A program made the position numbers and the translations under genes. The notes under the pieces were generated by a model that did no database searches, was not told where the DNA came from, and worked only from the letters and a program-made list of their open reading frames with translations. From Candidatus Avacholeplasma faecigallinarum (GTDB taxonomy: Bacteria > Bacillota_I > Bacilli_A > Acholeplasmatales > Anaeroplasmataceae): a stretch of 21,081 nucleotides of DNA. Location: NCBI GenBank assembly GCA_018715825.1, contig DVKU01000191.1, forward strand, positions 1-21,081, in the 5' to 3' direction. Positions 16,953 through 21,081 of the stretch are shown here, piece by piece; the first letter of the stretch is position 1; each line of letters begins with the position of its first letter.

Positions 16953-17270
16953 TTAGAAAGTCACTTCTAATAAAGAGCCAGCCACGCTATTACTACTACC
17001 AGATGTAAAAAATGCTGTGTTAAACGTTAAGGATTTTCCATCATCACTAGTGGCAGGAAAAAAACCTTTTGTTACTGAAAAGTCCTTTCTAACCTTTATA
17101 GTTGCCAATTCATTATCCACTAGCACAGTACCATTTTTATACGCTGTACCTTCTGCATAATCATCCGCTGTCATTGTAAAGTCTGTTGTTGCAGCACTTA
17201 TTTTTAGTCCAACAAGTACTACTACTAGCAATGCAGTAAATGCAAATAATATAAATTTTATTTTTTTCAT
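16953..17270 (-). CDS. Upstream fragment of the surface protein (signal peptide and first beta domain)
   Basis: 105 residues from ATG at 17270, preceded by an AAGGGAG SD. Residues 1-27 are a classical Sec signal peptide (MKKIKF, a hydrophobic core of about 17, then SAA before TTDFT), so the mature product is exported. The rest begins a beta-sandwich (FTMTADDYAEG, TIKVRKDFSVTKGFF, SLLEVTF), then hits TAA at 16953-16955. In the next frame the sequence continues KAAGAKISVYYTISDSG, the natural continuation of the same domain. If translated as is, it yields only a truncated secreted fragment. Confidence 0.75.
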   Translation of the reverse strand: MKKIKFILFAFTALLVVVLVGLKISAATTDFTMTADDYAEGTAYKNGTVLVDNELATIKVRKDFSVTKGFFPATSDDGKSLTFNTAFFTSGSSNSVAGSLLEVTF

Positions 17271-17314
17271 TTAATTTACACTCCCTTTTTGTGTCGTTTT
17301 ATGTAAAAACCCAA

Positions 17315-17330
17315 ATGAAAGCGTTTACAT
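17315..17330 (-). promoter_or_regulatory. CcpA binding site (cre)
   Basis: ATGTAAACGCTTTCAT on the minus strand matches the Bacillus cre consensus WTGNAARCGNWWWCAW at every position. It begins 15 nt downstream of the -10 box (about +8 to +23), a location where CcpA-HPr(Ser-P) usually blocks transcription. The surface-protein operon, and with it the 44-residue peptide, is therefore expected to be repressed when a preferred sugar is present. Confidence 0.82.
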
Positions 17331-17344
17331 AACATCTTAAGATT

Positions 17345-17373
17345 ATTGTAACATATTTTATAAAAAAAATCAA
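17345..17373 (-). promoter_or_regulatory. Promoter of the surface-protein/44-residue-peptide operon
   Basis: TTGATT (17368-17373), a 17-nt spacer and TACAAT (17345-17350) on the minus strand, with TG one base before the -10 (extended -10). Predicted start is near 17338, giving a leader of about 68 nt that contains the cre site. Confidence 0.72.
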
Positions 17374-17426
17374 GTTTTTTTACAATTATCACCAAATTGT
17401 GCGAAATTTGATAAATCAGTAAAGAA

Positions 17427-17468
17427 AAAAAATAATTTAGGCTATATAATTAGCCTAAATTATTTTTT
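17427..17468 (-). terminator. Terminator of the DUF2188 gene
   Basis: A perfect 18-bp stem (17427-17444 with 17451-17468) and a 6-nt loop, starting 3 nt after the stop at 17472. The core is TTTAGGCTA/TAGCCTAAA and the flanks are A and T runs, so it can act on both strands. Minus-strand RNA ends in T-rich sequence after the stem. It insulates the surface-protein promoter from upstream transcription. Confidence 0.85.
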
Positions 17469-17471
17469 AGA

Positions 17472-17831
17472 TTAATATTTTCTGATTTTGCCATCTAAGC
17501 CATGAAGTAATACATAGCTTCCATCATCTTTGTTTTCACACAAATCTTTAGCATACTCTAAGGCTTCTAATTGTGTAGGAAAAAGCTTTATAACCTTAGT
17601 AGAGCCTTGAATAAATACCTTCCATTCACGACCATCGTTTTCTCTTTTACTAACATGGTAAATAGTCTTATCAGGTTTAGTTTGAACTTTAGGTTTAGCA
17701 TGTACAGGCATTGAAGTATCCACTTTTTTTGAAGATGTAGTAGTTTCATGTTTTAAAACTACCTTTTTAGTGCTAATAGTTTTTGAAGATTGAACATTCT
17801 TTGTATTACTTTTTTGTTTTTTCTCAGCCAT
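17472..17831 (-). CDS. DUF2188-domain protein with basic N-terminal tail
   Basis: 119 residues. The C-terminal ~60 match the DUF2188 pattern: YHVSKRENDGREWKVFIQG, then FPTQLEALEYAKDLCEN and YVLLHGLDGKIRKY, a small alpha/beta domain of unknown function that is common in Firmicutes. The N-terminal half is a low-complexity Lys/Ser/Thr/Gln-rich tail (KKQKSNTKNVQSSK), probably disordered and possibly nucleic-acid binding. ATG at 17831 is chosen over 17837: the SD GAGGG lies 6 nt before the former but touches the latter. It has its own promoter and terminator. It is a monocistronic housekeeping-like gene with no link to its neighbours visible. Confidence 0.8.
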   Translation of the reverse strand: MAEKKQKSNTKNVQSSKTISTKKVVLKHETTTSSKKVDTSMPVHAKPKVQTKPDKTIYHVSKRENDGREWKVFIQGSTKVIKLFPTQLEALEYAKDLCENKDDGSYVLLHGLDGKIRKY

Positions 17832-17855
17832 AAACATCCCTCACTTTACACTTAT

Positions 17856-17884
17856 ATTATATAGTTTTTATAGCATAAAGTAAA
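17856..17884 (-). promoter_or_regulatory. Promoter of the DUF2188 gene
   Basis: TTTACT (17879-17884), a 17-nt spacer and TATAAT (17856-17861) on the minus strand. The start point would be near 17849, only a few bases before the GAGGG SD, giving a very short leader. Confidence 0.6.
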
Positions 17885-17900
17885 TAATCATATAAAAAAG

Positions 17901-17928
17901 AAAGCAAAGCTTTGTTAAGCCTTGCTTT
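17901..17928 (-). terminator. Terminator of the tilS-hpt-ftsH-rqcP operon
   Basis: A 12-bp stem (17901-17912 with 17917-17928, one G-T pair) and a 4-nt loop, beginning 4 nt after the rqcP stop. On the minus strand it is followed by CTTTTTTATATG. A good intrinsic terminator. Confidence 0.85.
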
Positions 17929-17932
17929 AATT

Positions 17933-18196
17933 TTATATTTGTTCTCTTTTGGTCTCACTGATAAAACTATACATATTAACAGCATCCTCTTTTTTTGATG
18001 ATACTTCTAATGATTGTACTTCTACTTTAACTATTTTATTACCAAATTCAATAGTAATAATATCACCGATTTTAAGTTCCTTTGATGGTTTAGCTAAAAC
18101 ATCGTTGACTAAAATTCGTTCATTTAAGGCAACCTCTTTAGCCAATGTACGCCTTTTTATCAGTCTTGAAACTTTTAAAAATTTATCTAGTCTCAT
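17933..18196 (-). CDS. rqcP: S4-domain RNA-binding protein RqcP (YabO/Hsp15-like)
   Basis: An 87-residue protein made of one S4 RNA-binding domain: [23 protein letters not shown], then [19 protein letters not shown] and ITIEFGNK. In Bacillus, RqcP (formerly YabO) binds stalled 50S subunits with RqcH and supports poly-alanine tailing of blocked nascent chains. The start overlaps the ftsH stop by 14 nt and has only a weak SD, so translation should be coupled to ftsH. In B. subtilis yabO lies upstream of tilS; here it is at the 3' end of the tilS-hpt-ftsH operon. Stalled-chain tagging and membrane proteolysis would thus be made together. Confidence 0.88.
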   Translation of the reverse strand: MRLDKFLKVSRLIKRRTLAKEVALNERILVNDVLAKPSKELKIGDIITIEFGNKIVKVEVQSLEVSSKKEDAVNMYSFISETKREQI

Positions 18197-20228
18197 TGTC
18201 GTTATCTTCAGGCTTAGATATAACTATGTCGTTTGAATCATTAGTCTTATCTAAGTGTTCTTGAGCGTTATCTTCCACATTATTATTTGAAGTATGAGTT
18301 TCTTGAGTAGTTTCTTCAACAGGTTTATTTTTTTCTTCCGCTAAAGCCTTTTGTTTATCCTCATACCATTTTAAAGAACCAGTAGCTTCAATTTCTTCAA
18401 TATCAGACTTGGTAAGTGTTTCAACTTTAATTAGATAATAAGCTATCTTTTTCAATAAATCTAGATTTTCAAGAATAACTTTTCTAGCTCTTTCATAGCA
18501 TTCTTCTATAATATTGCGGGTCTCTTTATCAATTTCTAAAGCAATTTGATCAGAGAAATTCTTTTCCTTTAAATAGTCTCTTCCTAAAAAGACACTTCCA
18601 TTTGGCTGTTCATATTGAACTGGTCCTAAATTACTCATACCATATTCAGTTACCATAGCTCTTGCAATCTTTGTAGCCTGCTGAAAATCATTAGAAGCTC
18701 CTGTTGATACCTCATGGAAATTAATTTCTTCAGAAACACGACCACCTAAATAACCAGTAATTCTATCCAATAAAGACTGCTTAGTTTCTAAATATCTTTC
18801 CTCTTCTGGAAGCATCAAAGCGTAACCTCCAGCTTGACCACGAGGAATAATAGTAACCTTTTGAACTATATTTGCATTTTCAAGCTTTAAACCAATTATA
18901 GCATGACCTGCTTCATGATGAGCAATAAGATTCTTCTCACTATCAGAAATTTTACGAGATTTCTTAGCAGGACCCATCATAACTCTATCAATGGCTTCAT
19001 CAATATCTTGAGTATTAATAATTTTACGATTTTCTCTAGCTGCTAATAATGCTGCTTCATTTAATAAATTCTCAATATCGGCACCACTAAAACCAGGAAT
19101 TCTTTGAGCGATTTCATCTAATTTAACAGATGGATCAAGATGCTTATTTCTAGCATGTACCTTTAAAATTGCCTCACGACCATTTACATCTGGGTTACTG
19201 ATAGTTATTTGTCTATCAAAACGACCTGGACGTAATAAGGCTGGGTCTAAAACATCAGGTCTATTAGTTGCAGCCATAACAATAATACCAATATTACCAT
19301 TGAAGCCATCCATTTCAACAAGCATTTGATTTAATGTTTGTTCACGCTCATCATGGCCACCACCCATACCTGCGCCACGTTGACGTCCTACGGCATCAAT
19401 TTCATCAATAAAGATAATACAAGGGGCATTTTGTTTAGCGACCTTAAACATATCACGAACACGTGAAGCTCCAACACAAACGAACATTTCTACGAAATCA
19501 GAACCTGAAATTGAGAAAAATGGAACTCCAGCTTCACCAGCAACAGCCTTACCAAGCAAAGTCTTACCAGTTCCTGGAGGACCTACAAGTAAAACTCCCT
19601 TTGGTATTCTAGCACCAATTTCGTTATATTTTCGAGGATTTTTCAAGAAATCGATAATTTCCACTAATTCCTCTTTTTCTTCATCACAGCCTGCAACATC
19701 CTTAAAGGTAACTGTTTTACCTCTTGCTAACTGCGCAGTAGATTTACCAAAATCAAAGGCCTTATTGTTGCCTTGACCACGAAGAAGGAAAATCATAACA
19801 CCAATAAATAAAATATATGGTATTAAGCTAATTAATAGGCTTAACCAAATGTTATCACTTAATTCAATTATACTTACCTGAACTGAATCATAGGTATTTG
19901 ATGTCATAATAACATTTAATAATTCAGAAGTAACGTTTAAAGTAAATTTTCCAGTATTTCCTTGTTCATCCTTATATAAACCACTAAGAGTATATAAGCC
20001 CGTATTTTCTCCACCTATTGGCTTTGCTTCTATTTCTCCACTTATCTTAGATAATGAGGTTGAAGATGGGTCAACCATCTCAGTAAACTCATCAAAAGTC
20101 AAAACCCTAGGGCCTTGAGATGTGAAAGATCTAATTAAAAAGAATGTACTTATAATTATTACTGCGATAATAATGAAAAAAATAAAATCAAATTTTTTTC
20201 TAACTTGCTTTGGATTATTGTTTTGCAT
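18183..20228 (-). CDS. ftsH: ATP-dependent zinc metalloprotease FtsH
   Basis: Membrane-anchored hexameric AAA+ protease that removes damaged or unassembled membrane proteins and some regulators. The 681 residues show membrane segment 1 (~13-32), an extracytoplasmic domain (~35-125), membrane segment 2 (~127-149), Walker A GPPGTGKT (216-223), Walker B IIFIDEID (271-278), arginine fingers R336 and R339 in [10 protein letters not shown], and the zinc site HEAGH (438-442) with D514. The tail from ~635 is acidic and low-complexity. Odd point: the pore loop reads MFVCVG, with C251 where FtsH almost always has glycine (FVG). A GGT-to-TGT change would explain it. It starts 10 nt after hpt with an AAGGAGGATT SD. 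Confidence 0.97.
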   Translation of the reverse strand: MQNNNPKQVRKKFDFIFFIIIAVIIISTFFLIRSFTSQGPRVLTFDEFTEMVDPSSTSLSKISGEIEAKPIGGENTGLYTLSGLYKDEQGNTGKFTLNVTSELLNVIMTSNTYDSVQVSIIELSDNIWLSLLISLIPYILFIGVMIFLLRGQGNNKAFDFGKSTAQLARGKTVTFKDVAGCDEEKEELVEIIDFLKNPRKYNEIGARIPKGVLLVGPPGTGKTLLGKAVAGEAGVPFFSISGSDFVEMFVCVGASRVRDMFKVAKQNAPCIIFIDEIDAVGRQRGAGMGGGHDEREQTLNQMLVEMDGFNGNIGIIVMAATNRPDVLDPALLRPGRFDRQITISNPDVNGREAILKVHARNKHLDPSVKLDEIAQRIPGFSGADIENLLNEAALLAARENRKIINTQDIDEAIDRVMMGPAKKSRKISDSEKNLIAHHEAGHAIIGLKLENANIVQKVTIIPRGQAGGYALMLPEEERYLETKQSLLDRITGYLGGRVSEEINFHEVSTGASNDFQQATKIARAMVTEYGMSNLGPVQYEQPNGSVFLGRDYLKEKNFSDQIALEIDKETRNIIEECYERARKVILENLDLLKKIAYYLIKVETLTKSDIEEIEATGSLKWYEDKQKALAEEKNKPVEETTQETHTSNNNVEDNAQEHLDKTNDSNDIVISKPEDNDNETR

Positions 20229-20238
20229 AAAATCCTCC

Positions 20239-20772
20239 TTATTTTGAATATACCTCGTCCTTTAAAACACCTATATATGGTAGATTACGGTAATGTTCAT
20301 TATAATCAAGTCCATATCCGACAACAAATTCATTCGGTACAATACCACCAACATAGTCAGGCTTAATATCTACTAAACGTCCTGTAGGCTTATCTAATAA
20401 AACACAAACACTAACACTTTTAGCGCCCATAGCCATTAATTTAGTTTTTACCGCTTGAATTGTTCTACCAGTGTCTAAAATATCATCAACTAGTATAACA
20501 TCCCTATTATTTACATTAGGAATCTCACCCTTAAATTCAACATTACCAGTAGAATGTGTGCCATCATATGATGAAACCTTCACATATTCTAAATTACAAT
20601 ATATATCTACGTTCTTAACTAAATCTGTCATAAATGGTAGACATCCCTTTAATAATCCTAAAAATAATGGGTTTTTATCCTTATAATCAATAGATATTTT
20701 TTCACCAAGACATTTTACTATCTGTTCTATTTTTTCTTTAGAATAATTAATTTTTATTATATCCTGATGCAT
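20239..20772 (-). CDS. hpt: Hypoxanthine phosphoribosyltransferase
   Basis: Salvages hypoxanthine (and guanine) with PRPP to give IMP/GMP. The 177-residue type I PRTase fold has the LKG cis-peptide loop (41-43), the flexible catalytic loop [10 protein letters not shown] (67-76), the PRPP-binding motif [13 protein letters not shown] (92-104), the base-binding K128 in LLDKPTGR, and [18 protein letters not shown] (151-168). GAGGAAG 6 nt upstream supports the ATG at 20772. The gene overlaps the end of tilS by 26 nt. tilS-hpt-ftsH is the conserved Firmicutes order, where HprT and TilS together have been reported to control ftsH in Bacillus. Confidence 0.96.
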   Translation of the reverse strand: MHQDIIKINYSKEKIEQIVKCLGEKISIDYKDKNPLFLGLLKGCLPFMTDLVKNVDIYCNLEYVKVSSYDGTHSTGNVEFKGEIPNVNNRDVILVDDILDTGRTIQAVKTKLMAMGAKSVSVCVLLDKPTGRLVDIKPDYVGGIVPNEFVVGYGLDYNEHYRNLPYIGVLKDEVYSK

Positions 20773-21081
20773 CTTCTACTTCCTCACAAACAAAATATAT
20801 GTCTCCATTACCTTTTTGATTATTAACACTTTCTGATTTTGCCAAATTGTAAATCCATAAAATATCATTTTTACTATCCTCTATAATAGGAACAAGTAAT
20901 CTTTGATCTAATGGTACCTTATTATCAATAAAAATTCTACTAACTTTTTTATTGCCAATTTTAAGTTTTATGCAATCACCTGGCATTGCTTGACGCACTC
21001 TAAAAGGTAATTCTAGACTATTATAGCATAGTTTAATGTATTTTGCATTATTTAGTGGTAATTTTTTTGAAAAATAAAATT
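20747..21081 (-). CDS. tilS: tRNA(Ile)-lysidine synthase, C-terminal part
   Basis: Partial: the 5' end lies beyond the right edge of the window, and about 110 C-terminal residues are visible. TilS attaches lysine to C34 of tRNA-Ile(CAU) so that it reads AUA. The visible part is the C-terminal substrate-binding domain: LPFRVRQAMPGDCIKL, GNKKVSRIFIDNKVPLDQR, then VPIIEDSKNDILWIYNLAKSE. The N-terminal ATP-binding SGGxDS motif would be outside the window. The frame stays open across the GTG at 20998, which is internal. Followed by hpt with a 26-nt overlap. Confidence 0.9.
   Translation of the reverse strand, partial: FYFSKKLPLNNAKYIKLCYNSLELPFRVRQAMPGDCIKLKIGNKKVSRIFIDNKVPLDQRLLVPIIEDSKNDILWIYNLAKSESVNNQKGNGDIYFVCEEVEDASGYNKN

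Larger units (their letters stand above)
15692..17270 (-). pseudogene. Frameshifted gene for a secreted beta-domain/InlB-repeat surface protein
   Basis: The two fragments at 16953-17270 and 15692-16870 read as one gene of about 525 residues if one base is skipped around the stop at 16953-16955 (ACT TTC T|AAG GCT). All parts are consistent with a single exported protein: signal peptide, beta-sandwich, InlB-type repeat, second beta-sandwich, C-terminal beta domain. The repeated pattern VYIGST..FVIFSFTLS and YYLGGT..RIFEAKF suggests that the two sandwiches are related, perhaps carbohydrate-binding. The intact cre-controlled promoter and conserved coding downstream argue that the indel is recent or an assembly error. 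Known +1 programmed sites use different slippery codons, so recoding is less likely. Ligand and exact function are unknown. Confidence 0.7.

Noticed and set aside
16940..16965. Programmed +1 frameshifting in the surface-protein gene
   Set aside because: The tRNA would have to re-pair from TTC to TCT, which is unfavourable, and there is no SD-like stimulator just upstream; a mutation or sequencing error is simpler.
17832..17837. First ATG of the DUF2188 gene
   Set aside because: The SD touches this ATG with no spacer, whereas the second ATG is 6 nt away from it.
20747..20998. Independent small protein starting at GTG 20998
   Set aside because: The frame is open across this codon to the window edge and the upstream residues (LPFRV) belong to the TilS C-terminal domain.
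1..21081. CRISPR arrays, insertion sequences, tRNA or rRNA genes, prophage parts
   Set aside because: I found no regularly spaced repeats, transposase-like frames, or tRNA/rRNA-like sequence in the intergenic stretches on reading both strands.

Overview
The window comes from an AT-rich, low-GC Gram-positive bacterium, probably an uncultured or gut-associated member of the Bacilli or a nearby Mollicutes/Erysipelotrichia-type lineage. Evidence: strong Shine-Dalgarno (SD) sites before most genes, sigma-A-type promoters, a zinc-ribbon S14 and zinc-type adenylate kinase, no rpsD in the alpha operon, a near-ideal CcpA (cre) operator, and the Firmicutes order of the S10-spc-alpha ribosomal genes. 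UGA is a stop codon (rplP ends in TGA followed by a second in-frame TGA), so this is not a Mycoplasma-type code. Species-level placement is not possible from this sequence alone.

Every gene I support lies on the minus strand, so transcription runs from high to low coordinates. From the right edge: (1) tilS (partial) - hpt - ftsH - rqcP, a tightly packed and partly overlapping operon of tRNA modification, purine salvage, membrane proteolysis and ribosome rescue, closed by a hairpin at 17901-17928. (2) A monocistronic DUF2188 gene with its own promoter and an 18-bp-stem terminator. (3) An accessory island at about 15.1-17.4 kb. It holds a secreted beta-rich surface protein with an InlB-type repeat, behind a promoter with a perfect cre site and disrupted by a +1 frameshift; a 44-residue peptide gene translationally coupled to it through a G7 tract; and a small, very acidic lipoprotein gene. 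(4) The 30-gene S10-spc-alpha operon from rpsJ (14942) to rplQ (402), with a promoter lying inside the preceding terminator and a ~135-nt leader, ended by a 12-bp-stem hairpin at 361-390. (5) A 40-residue peptide gene at 113-235 with its own promoter.

The least explained content is the pair of tiny genes at the two ends of the ribosomal operon (113-235 and 15542-15676). They align without gaps over the first 26 residues (15 identical) and then diverge completely, a conserved-leader/variable-tail layout. One is single, while the other is coupled to a sugar-regulated secreted protein. I do not know their function. Other points of interest are a Gly-to-Cys change in the FtsH pore loop, the overlapping terminator/promoter upstream of rpsJ, and the interrupted surface-protein gene.
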